DNA from: BOG-933 sp037147415
GTDB lineage: Bacteria; Pseudomonadota; Alphaproteobacteria; Azospirillales; Azospirillaceae
Assembly: GCA_037147415.1 (NCBI GenBank)
Contig: JBAWVF010000001.1
Coordinates: forward strand, 1 to 64,000
Length of the DNA: 64,000 bases
Direction: 5' to 3'
In this document: positions 8,999-17,326 of the stretch, piece after piece
Layout: every line of letters begins with the position of its first letter
How positions within the stretch are numbered: the stretch's first letter is position 1
Notes under the pieces: model-generated
The model's input: only the letters and a program-made list of their open reading frames with translations
Database searches by the model: none
Told to the model about the DNA's origin: nothing
Program-made: the position numbers and the translations under genes

Positions 8999-9783
8999 GA
9001 GCAGCGGTCCCCGGCAAGCTTGTGAAACGCCTCGACCTCGGCCGCGGCGCCGCGCCGAACAAAGCCGGTATCGCTGCCGGCAATCACCATCCGGCAGCCG
9101 ACATCCAGCAGGCGGGACAGGCTGCGCGCCGGGCTCGGGATACTGCCGTAACAGAGGCCGCTGTCGAGAATGGCCCGCTCGGCCCGATCGATCAACCGGC
9201 CGACATCGGGATGATCGAAGCGCCCCAACGCACCGGCCGCACCGGACAAATCATAAGGGCCGATGAACAGCACATCGACCCCCGGCACCGCAGCGATTTC
9301 GGCAATCGACTCGACCCCGGCCACGGTCTCGATCTGGCAGATGATCAGCAGCGTGTCGGCGGTCCGGTCTCGGTACTGCTCGCCATACAGCCCCCAGCCC
9401 GACGCCCGCACCGAGCCATAAGCCGAGCCACGCACCCCCGCCGGCGGATAACGACAGGCCGCCACCGCAGCACGGGCTTCCTCGGCCGAGCCGACCGCCG
9501 GAATCATCAGCCCCTCGACCCCGCTATCCAGCGCACGCTTGATATAAACGGTGTCATTCCACGGCACCCGCAGGATCGGGCAGGCCCCGCCCGCCGCAAT
9601 CGCCTGCATCAAGCCGATGGCATCGGTAAAGGAGCCCGGCCCGTGCTCGTGATCGATCATGACGAAATCATAACCGGCCATGCCGACGATCTCGGCCGCA
9701 ATCGGCGACACCATATTAAGCCAGCAGCCAAGAACTCGACCGCCTTCGGCGAGACGCTTTTTCACCGGATTGTCGCGAATCAT
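8995..9783 (-). CDS. HpcH/HpaI-family class II aldolase
   Basis: Metal-dependent aldolase of 262 residues that cleaves 2-keto-3-deoxy acid type substrates to pyruvate plus an aldehyde. Family signatures are the N-terminal RVLGCWLNMVSP, MIDHEHGP (base His), LRVPWND, the metal ligands in CQIET and GPYDLS, and the substrate loop around RGSAYGSVRASGWG. The true substrate cannot be told from sequence; 2-keto-3-deoxy-L-rhamnonate or 4-hydroxy-2-oxoheptanedioate are possibilities. Its stop overlaps the nnrD start by 4 bp, forming a two-gene unit that ties an aldolase to cofactor repair only by position. Confidence 0.88.
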   Translation of the reverse strand: MIRDNPVKKRLAEGGRVLGCWLNMVSPIAAEIVGMAGYDFVMIDHEHGPGSFTDAIGLMQAIAAGGACPILRVPWNDTVYIKRALDSGVEGLMIPAVGSAEEARAAVAACRYPPAGVRGSAYGSVRASGWGLYGEQYRDRTADTLLIICQIETVAGVESIAEIAAVPGVDVLFIGPYDLSGAAGALGRFDHPDVGRLIDRAERAILDSGLCYGSIPSPARSLSRLLDVGCRMVIAGSDTGFVRRGAAAEVEAFHKLAGDRCS

Positions 9784-9974
9784 GAAGCTTCTCCTTAATA
9801 CAGCGGTTTAACACTCTATATCGCGGACGCTTACGTCGGTCGATTCCCGGAGGCGGGGAAGCGCAGCGCGGGGGGCGAGGTTGCGCCATTTCGGCTTTCG
9901 GTATACGATACTCTCCTTATCGGGGCTCCTGGGGTTACGCGGCGCAGAATGTGCCGTTAATAAGGGCGACGGCC

Positions 9975-11162
9975 ATGGAACAAGAAGAAGAATTTAACCG
10001 CGCTATCCGAAGAATGGTGCGAACATCGAACATTTATTTTGTAATCCACGTCACCTATAGCGCTTTTAATTTTATTAGAAACAATAAAGACTTGATGCTT
10101 CTTTTACAGAATTCAGCCATTGACTTTGTTCAGCCGCTGGGCGGGACAATATTCCAAATGCATAAGGGGGATCAGTTTATCATATTTAATGAATCGGCCG
10201 GTCCTAAAGTATCGACTGTCGCCGATAATATTACAGCTTCGGCGTTCCCCGATCGGATCGCCGGAGAAGAATCCGATCAGGTTTTAACCAGGGTTTTCAC
10301 AGTTCCTAATGATTATGTGGAGCTGCGGCGAGCAGCTAACGCCTATATTGATGGATATTCTGCGAATGTTTCTTCATTGCTTACGATCGCGACACCGGAC
10401 GCAAAAGCGCTTATCCTTAGTGAGGAGCTGGACGGTCCGCTGACCGCCCGAGCCTTGAACCGGATCGAAGATGCGCTGGCGGAGACCGACATCACCCCCT
10501 ATATCCGCTCGCAGCCGGTTTACGAGACCGACCATCATGGCCATTGGATACCGCTGTTCCATGAGTTTTACACCTCGATTACCGAGCTTCATCACGATAA
10601 GTTCCCCAAGCTGGTCCTTCGGGGTGATGAGCGCATGTTCATCGAGTTGTGCCGGGTACTCGACCGACGCAGCGTCCCGGAAATCCTGCGCCGCCACCGG
10701 GCCAAGCCAAGCAACCGCATCAGCCTGAACCTGACGCTCGCTTCCTTCAAAAGCCCGTTTTTTGAAAAGTTCCTGAAAGACTCATCCGAGTCCGAGCGTA
10801 AATCTCTGGTCATCGAGATGAATCATTCCGATCTGTTCCATCAACCCCGATCAACCCTCAGAGCCTTGGCCACCCTGCGCGAAGCCGGGTTCAGCATCGT
10901 GCTTGACGGCATCACGCTCGACTTGTTGGCCATCACCGCCCTGCACCGACTCGACCTTGATTATCTCAAGGTCTCCATGTCCAACTCCAGCATGTCGATG
11001 CTGAAAGATGATCACTGCGTCGCTTCATTAAAAAAGCTGCCGCGGGAAAAAGTCATCTTATGCCAATGCGAGAAGGACTCGACCCTGCCGGTCGGCCAAG
11101 CCTTCGGCCTGAACAAGTTTCAGGGCCGGCTGATCGACCGTCTGGTCTCCGGAAAAGCCTGA
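9975..11162 (+). CDS. degenerate EAL-domain-like protein
   Basis: Unnamed protein of 395 residues. The C-terminal part (about 235-390) follows the EAL phosphodiesterase fold: ISLNLTLASF, SLVIEMNHSDL, a strand pair around GFSIVLDGIT, LDLDYLKVS, and CQCEKDS with GLNKFQGRLID near the end. The Glu-x-Leu motif and the metal-binding aspartate pair are missing, so c-di-GMP hydrolysis is unlikely; binding or a structural role is possible. The N-terminal half is unrecognised and noticeably richer in A+T than its neighbours. The ATG at 9975 is preferred over the GTG at 9951, since AAGGGCGA precedes it. It stands alone on the plus strand. Confidence 0.7.
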   Translation: MEQEEEFNRAIRRMVRTSNIYFVIHVTYSAFNFIRNNKDLMLLLQNSAIDFVQPLGGTIFQMHKGDQFIIFNESAGPKVSTVADNITASAFPDRIAGEESDQVLTRVFTVPNDYVELRRAANAYIDGYSANVSSLLTIATPDAKALILSEELDGPLTARALNRIEDALAETDITPYIRSQPVYETDHHGHWIPLFHEFYTSITELHHDKFPKLVLRGDERMFIELCRVLDRRSVPEILRRHRAKPSNRISLNLTLASFKSPFFEKFLKDSSESERKSLVIEMNHSDLFHQPRSTLRALATLREAGFSIVLDGITLDLLAITALHRLDLDYLKVSMSNSSMSMLKDDHCVASLKKLPREKVILCQCEKDSTLPVGQAFGLNKFQGRLIDRLVSGKA

Positions 11163-11174
11163 AACCCGCCCCCC

Positions 11175-11549
11175 TCAACCGCCCGACCCGGCCCCGCCCG
11201 AACCGTAAACCGGCGGCGTATAAACCGGGACGACCAGCGGCGCCAAGCGCGCGCCCATATAGGTTGCTCCCGGTTGATTCGGTGTCGGCACGTCACCCCA
11301 TTGGCCGAGCGGGTCGGGACTGCTCGGTTTGGTATTGAGATCGGGCGCCCTGGTTCCCGGCGTCGGCACCGGCGCCGGAGTCAGCACGGTCGAATGAGTG
11401 CCGGGACGCGGCTTGACCCCGGGCGGGGCCGCAGCCGGACGACTGTAGGCGACCGGATTGCGGTCTATGCTCACCACATCGGGATACTGGCACCCCGCCA
11501 GCACCCCGACCAGGATCAACGCCGTTCTCGCACGCACTGCTTTCCTCAT
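11175..11549 (-). CDS. proline-rich lipoprotein of unknown function
   Basis: A 124-residue product with a lipoprotein signal: basic start MRKAVRAR, hydrophobic core ALILVGV and lipobox LAGC with Cys20. The mature part is low-complexity and rich in Pro, Gly and Thr, typical of a flexible periplasmic tether. A purine-rich ribosome site (CAGGGGG) lies just upstream of the ATG. It follows the next lipoprotein gene by 24 bp on the same strand and may share its transcript with gpsA. No enzymatic motif is seen. Confidence 0.7.
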   Translation of the reverse strand: MRKAVRARTALILVGVLAGCQYPDVVSIDRNPVAYSRPAAAPPGVKPRPGTHSTVLTPAPVPTPGTRAPDLNTKPSSPDPLGQWGDVPTPNQPGATYMGARLAPLVVPVYTPPVYGSGGAGSGG

Positions 11550-11573
11550 TCCGGCCCCCTGTTCCGCTTCCCC

Positions 11574-12092
11574 TCAGTCCCGGGAATGCGCAGCCCCCGG
11601 ACCCGAGTTAAACCGCGGCGGCGGCGGCGGCCCCGGCACCACGTCGGGCGCCGGCTTCGGCGCAGTTACCCGGCCATCGGGATGAACCACCCGTGGCAAC
11701 ACGGTGATGCGCTGAACCGGCATGCCGGTCACCGAAGGATACCAACGGTCGGTATGCGCCGCCATTTTGACCAGCAAGTGATTGCGATCAAAGAACATCA
11801 CGATATGATCGACCATTTCCGAGCGCGTGGTCCCGTTGGAAAACTGCGTCTCCGCCTGGATCGCCGGGAACGGGTAAGTATAAGTCATCATCACCAGTTG
11901 GGTCAGACGATCGAAATGCGGGTTTTCGGGCGGATCGCCCAGCATCCGCATCACGTCGTCCTGATGCACCCCGAGCTTAAAGATATAAGACGGCTCAACC
12001 GTCACACGGGCGCCGCGCAGATCGGGCTGCACACACCCGGTCAGCACCAGCAAGAGCCCTGCGGCCAGAACGCTGCGAACAGATTGCCTCAC
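11574..12092 (-). CDS. lipoprotein with a BamE/SmpA-like segment
   Basis: The 172-residue product starts at a GTG (12092) with GGGAGA 6 bases upstream. The frame remains open further upstream, but only across the end of gpsA. The signal is VRQSVRSVLAAGLLLVLTGC with lipobox LTGC. After it, FKLGVHQDDVMRMLGDPP resembles the helix-loop start of BamE/OmlA folds (G-x-x-x-x-D-V-x-x-x-LG-x-P), followed by beta-strand-rich YTYPFP and VMFFDRNHLLVKM. The C-terminus is Pro-rich. Assignment to outer-membrane assembly is inference from that motif alone. It starts 13 bp after gpsA. Confidence 0.72.
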   Translation of the reverse strand: MRQSVRSVLAAGLLLVLTGCVQPDLRGARVTVEPSYIFKLGVHQDDVMRMLGDPPENPHFDRLTQLVMMTYTYPFPAIQAETQFSNGTTRSEMVDHIVMFFDRNHLLVKMAAHTDRWYPSVTGMPVQRITVLPRVVHPDGRVTAPKPAPDVVPGPPPPPRFNSGPGAAHSRD

Positions 12093-12105
12093 ACCCGATC
12101 TCCCG

Positions 12106-13128
12106 CTATTCACCACGGAACGGCCGGGCCAGCAAGCCATCAATGGTCGCGTCGATGGCGCCGCCCCGATTAAGAATGGCATCGACCGCGGCGCAAATCG
12201 GCATCTCGATCCCGAGTCGGGCCGCCAATGCCACCACCGCCGCCGCGCTGTGCACACCTTCGGCCACCGATTGCCGCTCGCCCAGAATATCGGCCAGCGC
12301 CCTGCCTTCGCCCAGCGCAATGCCCAGCGACATATTACGCGATTGCCGCCCGCTGCACGTCAACGCCAAATCACCCAGCCCCGACAATCCCATCAGCGTA
12401 TCCGCCCGACCGCCGAGTGCCACACCCAGCCGGACGATCTCGGCCAAGCCCCGGGTAATCAGCGCGGCGCGAGCATTGTCGCCGAAGCACCGCCCCTCGA
12501 CCACACCACAGGCGATCGCCAGCACATTCTTGACCGCGCCGCCGACCTGCGCTCCGATCATATCATCGGAAAGATAGGGCCGAAAGCGCGCGCTGCCCAG
12601 CGCCGCCACCAACCGACTCCCAAGCGCGGAGTCGGCACAGGCCAGCGTCACCGCGGTCGGCAGGCCCCGCGCCACTTCGGCGGCAAAAGTCGGCCCGGAC
12701 AGGACCGCCAGCGGCGCACCGGGCGCACCGGCGGCCACAGCTTCCGTCATCATGGCGCTGCTGCCGATTTCCATACCCTTGGCGCAGATCACCAGCGGCA
12801 CCCCCGGCCGCAGTGCGGGCGCCAAATCACGACAAACCGCCCGCATATGCTGAGCCGGCGCCACCAACAGCACGACATCGGCCGCGGCCACCTCGCCCAG
12901 CCGCACCGTTGCGTGTAACGCGGGCGCCAACGCAATGCCGGGTAGAAAGCGCGTATTCTCGTTGCGGTTATTAATCGCGTCGACGACATCCGGCTCGCGC
13001 GCCCATAGCAGCACCGAGCGCCCGGCCCGCAGCACCGCCGCCGCCAACGCCGTGCCCCAGGCCCCGCCGCCGACCACACCGATCCGCCCGAAAACAGCCC
13101 TTTCTTCCGCTTCCGCCACCGTCAGCAC
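12106..13128 (-). CDS. gpsA: glycerol-3-phosphate dehydrogenase [NAD(P)+]
   Basis: Cytosolic enzyme that makes sn-glycerol-3-phosphate from dihydroxyacetone phosphate for phospholipid synthesis. The dinucleotide site is IGVVGGGAWGTALA near residues 16-29. Further motifs are CAKGMEI, LSGPTFAAEVARGLPTA and the catalytic signature GGAVKNVLAIACGVVEG, then GLSGLGDLALTCSGRQSRN. Length (340) is normal. The GTG at 13128 touches its ribosome site; the in-frame GTG at 13119 has AGAGG 9 bases upstream and may be the true start. It leads a minus-strand group with two lipoprotein genes. Confidence 0.95.
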   Translation of the reverse strand: MLTVAEAEERAVFGRIGVVGGGAWGTALAAAVLRAGRSVLLWAREPDVVDAINNRNENTRFLPGIALAPALHATVRLGEVAAADVVLLVAPAQHMRAVCRDLAPALRPGVPLVICAKGMEIGSSAMMTEAVAAGAPGAPLAVLSGPTFAAEVARGLPTAVTLACADSALGSRLVAALGSARFRPYLSDDMIGAQVGGAVKNVLAIACGVVEGRCFGDNARAALITRGLAEIVRLGVALGGRADTLMGLSGLGDLALTCSGRQSRNMSLGIALGEGRALADILGERQSVAEGVHSAAAVVALAARLGIEMPICAAVDAILNRGGAIDATIDGLLARPFRGE

Positions 13129-13291
13129 CCTCTTGCGCGTTTAATCTCACCGGAGTTTTGCAGACCCGGACCGCGGGCACAAGTGTCACGGTCCGCCCCC
13201 TGATTATCATTATTGTGATTTGTTGTTGCTCTGCACCGTAATCTCCCTCAGATTAGCAGGGTGCGATCGATGAAAATCGGACGGGAAAACG

Positions 13292-14182
13292 ATGGACTGG
13301 GACAAGTTGCGAGTCTTCCATGCCGTCGCCGAGGCGGGGAGCTTTACGCACGCGGGCGAGGCCCTGAATCTCAGCCAGTCTGCGGTCAGTCGGCAGATTA
13401 GCGCGCTTGAAGAAAGCCTGAGCGTTCCGCTGTTCCATCGCCATGCCCGCGGTCTGATCCTGACCGAGCAGGGCGACATGCTTTACCAAACCGCCCGCGA
13501 CGTCTTCGCCAAGCTCTCGATGACCGAGGCGATGCTGAGCGAAAGCCGCGAGGCGCCCAAGGGTCCACTGAAAGTCACCACCACCGTTGCCTTCGGAACC
13601 ACATGGCTGGCGCCGCGCATCCGTGAATTCCTCACCCTCCACCCCGATATCCAGTTTACCCTGCTGGTCAATGACGGTGAACTCGACCTTGCCATGCGTG
13701 AGGCCGACCTTGCCATCCGCATGAACGCTCCGCGTCAGCCGGACCTGATCCAGCGCCATTTGATGACGTTGCGCTTTCATATCTATGCCCACGCCAACTA
13801 CATTAAGCGCTGTGGCACCCCCCGCAACGCGGCCGATCTCGATCATCACGACATCATCGCCTTTCCCGAGGACACCAGACCGAACATCTCCGACATCAAT
13901 CTGTTGCTGGAGTGCGGCGCTTCGACACCGGGAGTACGCAAGGCGATTCTGCGCATCAACAATATGTATGGAATTTTCCGGGCGGTCGAAAGCGGCCTGG
14001 GGATCGCAATGCTGCCCGATTACATGGCCGAAGGCCGGCAGGAGCTGGTCAAAATCCTGCCCGAAATCGAAACACCCAAGATCGAGGCGTTTTTCGTCTA
14101 TGCCGAGGAACTGCGCCATTCCAAGCGCATCGCGGTCTTCCGGGACTTTCTGGTCCGCAAAGTCTCGGAGACGGTCTTTTAG
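13292..14182 (+). CDS. LysR-family transcriptional regulator
   Basis: A 296-residue regulator with an N-terminal winged helix-turn-helix (FHAVAEAGSFTHAGEALNLSQSAVSRQISALEESL, residues about 9-43) and a C-terminal substrate-binding-like effector domain (from about 90, LKVTTTVAFGTTWLAPRIREF). Target and effector are unknown. It is divergent from gpsA across 163 bp, the usual LysR arrangement, so gpsA or its own promoter may be a target; that is inference. Two long open frames on the opposite strand are shadows of this gene. Confidence 0.92.
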   Translation: MDWDKLRVFHAVAEAGSFTHAGEALNLSQSAVSRQISALEESLSVPLFHRHARGLILTEQGDMLYQTARDVFAKLSMTEAMLSESREAPKGPLKVTTTVAFGTTWLAPRIREFLTLHPDIQFTLLVNDGELDLAMREADLAIRMNAPRQPDLIQRHLMTLRFHIYAHANYIKRCGTPRNAADLDHHDIIAFPEDTRPNISDINLLLECGASTPGVRKAILRINNMYGIFRAVESGLGIAMLPDYMAEGRQELVKILPEIETPKIEAFFVYAEELRHSKRIAVFRDFLVRKVSETVF

Positions 14183-14208
14183 AGCGGCGGTCTTTCAGAC
14201 TTTATTCG

Positions 14209-14562
14209 TCAACTCGGCTCAACGGAGCGGCGCGGTTTCGGCGATTGGTATGCCAGCGTCGTTGGCTGACGAGCACTTATCTCGTCGATTCGACCTTCGA
14301 GATGACCGAAATCTCGGGCACTCGGCATGCCCTCCACGCGCCCCTCAAGCCGTGCCTGGCTTTCCATAATCTTAATAATCATGGGCTCCAGCCGGCCTAA
14401 TGTCGCCCGTATTGCAATAAGCTGTTCGTCCTGTCGCGCAAACTGTTGGTCCTGTTTGGCAAGCTGCTCGCCTTGCCTTGCAAGCTGCTCGCCCTGCTTG
14501 GCAAGCAATTCGCCCTGGACAGCCAAAATACCCTCGATCCGCGCCAGCCGCTCTTCGCTCAT
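14209..14562 (-). CDS. coiled-coil protein with heptad Gln repeats
   Basis: A 117-residue product with no recognised family. Residues about 14-50 are consecutive seven-residue units of the form L-A-K/R-Q-G/D-E/Q-Q, an obvious coiled coil. A second helical stretch (RLEPMIIKIMESQARLEGRVEG) and a basic tail follow. The ATG at 14562 is chosen because GGAGGCGGCG sits directly before it; the frame is open upstream but would run into the methyltransferase gene. The repeated units are about 21 bp in DNA and could vary in number. It probably acts as an oligomeric scaffold, which is inference. Confidence 0.62.
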   Translation of the reverse strand: MSEERLARIEGILAVQGELLAKQGEQLARQGEQLAKQDQQFARQDEQLIAIRATLGRLEPMIIKIMESQARLEGRVEGMPSARDFGHLEGRIDEISARQPTTLAYQSPKPRRSVEPS

Positions 14563-14611
14563 CGCCGCCTCCGTAAACATGCCGTCACTATACGCCTTGC
14601 CGGCCGAAGCG

Positions 14612-15367
14612 TCACCTCTCTTCACCGCTGCTTCTGCGATAGCGGCCGGCGCCATCGAGAACCGGCAGGATTAAACTACGGGCTGTTTTCGCACCGACAC
14701 CCTGGGGCAGGCCGGCGAAAATTTGTTTACTCGCCTCGATCATGGTGACTCCGGCAAAGGCCTTGAACCAGCGAATCCCGATTTGCTCCCAGGCCGGGGC
14801 CCAAGCCGCGCTGAAACGCGAGTTGATCGGCGGAATAAACAACGCATGCGACGTGCGCTCGGGCACGAACAGAGTATCACGCAACACCTGTTTAAGCTGG
14901 CCGACCGAATAAGGGTAGCCATGGCCGAAGGGCGTGCTTTCGGCCCGCGCCCACAAGCCGCGGCGGTTAGGCACCACCGCAATCAAGCAGCCGTTGCCGG
15001 CCATCACCCGCCAGATTTCGCGCAGCATCGGCCGCAGCTGCTCGGTACCCTCCAGCCCGTGAATCAACAGAATGCGGTCAACCGACAGATCGGCCAGCGG
15101 CAGTTCGGCCTCGTCGGCCAGCGTCACCAACCCCGGCCCTTCGCCCGGCCAGTAAGCGACGCCCTGCGACGCCGGCATTACCGCCACCACCCGTTCAGCC
15201 TCGCCGAGAAACGGCCGCAAAAACGGGGTCGCATAGCCGACACCGACCACCGTCATTCCGGCCGTCTTCGGCCACAGCTCGCGCAGCCTGCGCCGAATCA
15301 CGCGCCGCGCCGCCTCGCCAAGACTGCTCCGATAGAATTCGCGCAGCTTTTCAATGTCGGTATACAT
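14612..15367 (-). CDS. class I SAM-dependent methyltransferase
   Basis: A 251-residue protein. The start MYTDIEKLREFY at 15367 fits better than the open frame 19 codons upstream. The Rossmann methyltransferase core is visible: motif I TVVGVGYATPFL, a post-I acidic strand replaced by RVVAVMPAS, motif II around LSVDRILLIHGLE and motif III LREIWRVMAGNGCLIAVVPN. Motif I lacks the classic GxGxG, so the acceptor and even activity are uncertain. It is divergent from gloB by 141 bp, a pairing I recall from related genomes. Confidence 0.82.
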   Translation of the reverse strand: MYTDIEKLREFYRSSLGEAARRVIRRRLRELWPKTAGMTVVGVGYATPFLRPFLGEAERVVAVMPASQGVAYWPGEGPGLVTLADEAELPLADLSVDRILLIHGLEGTEQLRPMLREIWRVMAGNGCLIAVVPNRRGLWARAESTPFGHGYPYSVGQLKQVLRDTLFVPERTSHALFIPPINSRFSAAWAPAWEQIGIRWFKAFAGVTMIEASKQIFAGLPQGVGAKTARSLILPVLDGAGRYRRSSGEER

Positions 15368-15508
15368 GGCCTGTCCGATAACCCCTCCGGAAACCCATTG
15401 GAACAGAGTGGTCGGGAAAATCAAGTGGCTTGCAAAACCGCACGCAGTAGTTCATCACCGAATATAATGCTCATCGGCTCCGGCCGGTCGAAAAAGGGGT
15501 CCATTGCC

Positions 15509-16270
15509 ATGGAGTTGCTGGTCCTGCCCGCGCTTAAAGACAACTATGTCTATATGGTATGCGATCCGAGTGACGGCATCGCCGCAGTCGTCGATCCGGC
15601 CGAAGCCGGCCCCGCAATCAACGCGGCGGAAAGCCGCGGCCGGCAGATCGGCGCGGTGTTCAACACACACCATCATGACGACCATATTTTCGGTGATCAG
15701 CAGATAAAGACCCGGTACCGCTGCCCGGTAATCGGAGCGCGCGCCGACGCCCATCGCATCCCCGAGATGGATATCGGCCTCGGCGACGGTGACCATTATC
15801 AGTTCGGTACCGAAAATATCCAGGTTATTGCGACCCCCGGCCATACCAGCGGCCACATCAGCTTCTATTTTCCGCGGGCCGGTCTGCTCTTTTGCGGCGA
15901 CACCCTGTTCTCGCTCGGATGCGGCCGGCTGTTCGAAGGTACGGCGGCTCAAATGTGGGCGTCACTGTTGCGATTGCGCGCACTGCCCGACACAACCAAG
16001 GTTTGTTGTGCCCACGAATACACGCTGTCCAACGCTCGTTTCGCTCTCAGTATCGAGCCCGGCAATCCGGCCCTGGTCGCGCGCGCCGCGGCCGCGACGG
16101 CGCAACGCGAGCGCAACGCGCCCACGGTGCCGACCACGATGGCCGAGGAAAAGGCAACCAACCCGTTTCTCCGCGCCGACCGACCCGAGATCGCGGCGGC
16201 ACTCGGAATGAGTGGCGCGCCACCGGTCGAAGTTTTTGCCGAATTACGGCGACGTAAGGATCGTTTTTAA
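15509..16270 (+). CDS. gloB: hydroxyacylglutathione hydrolase (glyoxalase II)
   Basis: Metallo-beta-lactamase-fold thioesterase of 253 residues that hydrolyses S-D-lactoylglutathione, the second step of methylglyoxal detoxification. The metal site is THHHDDH near residues 53-59, with further ligands at ATPGHTSGH and FCGDTLFS. The C-terminal glutathione-binding region has CCAHEYTLSNARFA and KATNPFLR. The start is MELLVLPALKDNYVY. The frame is open 262 codons further upstream only because of GC-rich shadow sequence. The partner gloA is at 45942-46349. Confidence 0.95.
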   Translation: MELLVLPALKDNYVYMVCDPSDGIAAVVDPAEAGPAINAAESRGRQIGAVFNTHHHDDHIFGDQQIKTRYRCPVIGARADAHRIPEMDIGLGDGDHYQFGTENIQVIATPGHTSGHISFYFPRAGLLFCGDTLFSLGCGRLFEGTAAQMWASLLRLRALPDTTKVCCAHEYTLSNARFALSIEPGNPALVARAAAATAQRERNAPTVPTTMAEEKATNPFLRADRPEIAAALGMSGAPPVEVFAELRRRKDRF

Positions 16271-16297
16271 ATCGTTTCGATTATTGGAGTCGGTGCC

Positions 16298-16903
16298 ATG
16301 ATGAAACTGTACTACAGCCTTGCCTCACCCTATGCCCGCAAGGTCCGTATGGCCGCTGCCGAGGCCGGGGTCGACGATCGTATCGATCTCGTATTGACCG
16401 ACGCCTGGTCGGCGACCGTCGGCTTGCCGCAGGATAATCCGCTGTGCAAAGTGCCGACTTTGGTGCTGGAGGACGGCTCACCGCTCTATGACAGCCCGGT
16501 GATCTGCGAATATCTCGATTATCTGGGTGGCGGCTCGCTCTTTCCGCCGGCAGGACCGGAGCGCTGGTGCGCACTGCGCTTACAAGCACTCGGCGACGGC
16601 CTGTGTGATGCCGCGGTCGCGCGCCGGCTGGAAGCCATGCGGCCGGAAAACCTGCGTTCCGCCAGTTGGGATCAGCGCCAAAACGCCGCCATGACCCGGG
16701 CCTGCGATGTGCTGGAAACCGACATTGACGATTTAACCGGCCCCGTAACGATCGGTGCCTTGGCTGTCGCAACCGCACTCGGTTATCTCGACTTCCGCTT
16801 TACCGCCGAGCCCTGGCGCCCCGGCCGACCCCGACTTGCCGCGTGGTTCGAGCAGGCGAGCCAACGCCCGAGTTTCGAATCAACCCGGCCGCCCGCGCCA
16901 TGA
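16298..16903 (+). CDS. glutathione S-transferase family protein
   Basis: A 201-residue protein with the thioredoxin-like N-terminal domain (KLYYSLASPYARKVRMAA; the Ser in SPYARK is the likely glutathione-activating residue; cis-Pro in KVPTLVLEDG; the DSPVICEYLD motif). A helical C-terminal domain follows with the GALAVATALGYLDFR N-capping region. It lies 27 bp after gloB and overlaps the next gene by 4 bp, so it probably belongs to a glutathione-linked detoxification unit. Substrate unknown. Confidence 0.93.
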   Translation: MMKLYYSLASPYARKVRMAAAEAGVDDRIDLVLTDAWSATVGLPQDNPLCKVPTLVLEDGSPLYDSPVICEYLDYLGGGSLFPPAGPERWCALRLQALGDGLCDAAVARRLEAMRPENLRSASWDQRQNAAMTRACDVLETDIDDLTGPVTIGALAVATALGYLDFRFTAEPWRPGRPRLAAWFEQASQRPSFESTRPPAP

Positions 16904-17319
16904 ATGCCGCCGCAATCATCGCCCGCCTCGGCCTGAAGCCGCATCCCGAAGGCGGGCATTATGTCGAGACCTACCGTCATCAAAACGAAGGCGGTGGTCG
17001 CGGCGCCTGCACCGCGATTTATTATTTGTTGGCGGCCGGGGAGCGGTCGCACTGGCACCGAGTCGATGCCGTGGAAATCTGGCACTGGTATGCTGGCGCC
17101 CCGTTGACACTTGAATTGTCGCTGGATGGGCACACGACCCGGCAAGTCTTGCTCGGCCCCGATTTCGCGGCCAATCAGCGCCCGCAAGCGGTGGTACCGG
17201 CCGGGGCCTGGCAGGCCGCGTCAACCGCGGGCGATTGGACGTTAACCGGTTGCACGGTTGCCCCGGCCTTCGATTTTGCCGGATTCGAGATGGCACCGAA
17301 GGGCTGGGCGCCGAGGTAA
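16900..17319 (+). CDS. cupin-family protein (DUF985 type)
   Basis: A 139-residue protein whose ATG overlaps the GST stop (ATGA). It has the recognisable start LGLKPHPEGGHYVETYRH, the strand SHWHRVDAVEIWHWYAG with candidate metal ligands, and the closing VAPAFDFAGFEMAPKGW. This is the single-domain cupin family known as DUF985, whose biochemical role is unsettled. Tight coupling to the GST hints at a shared detoxification or redox task, by position only. Confidence 0.9.
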   Translation: MNAAAIIARLGLKPHPEGGHYVETYRHQNEGGGRGACTAIYYLLAAGERSHWHRVDAVEIWHWYAGAPLTLELSLDGHTTRQVLLGPDFAANQRPQAVVPAGAWQAASTAGDWTLTGCTVAPAFDFAGFEMAPKGWAPR

Positions 17320-17326
17320 CAAGGGC

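Noticed and set aside
13253..14119. Long minus-strand open frame of 288 codons
   Set aside because: It is a shadow of the LysR gene on the plus strand, which has clear domain motifs; the shadow has none.
14723..15508. N-terminal extension upstream of gloB
   Set aside because: It lies antisense to the methyltransferase gene, has an Arg/Gln-rich random composition, and glyoxalase II proteins start at MELLVLP.
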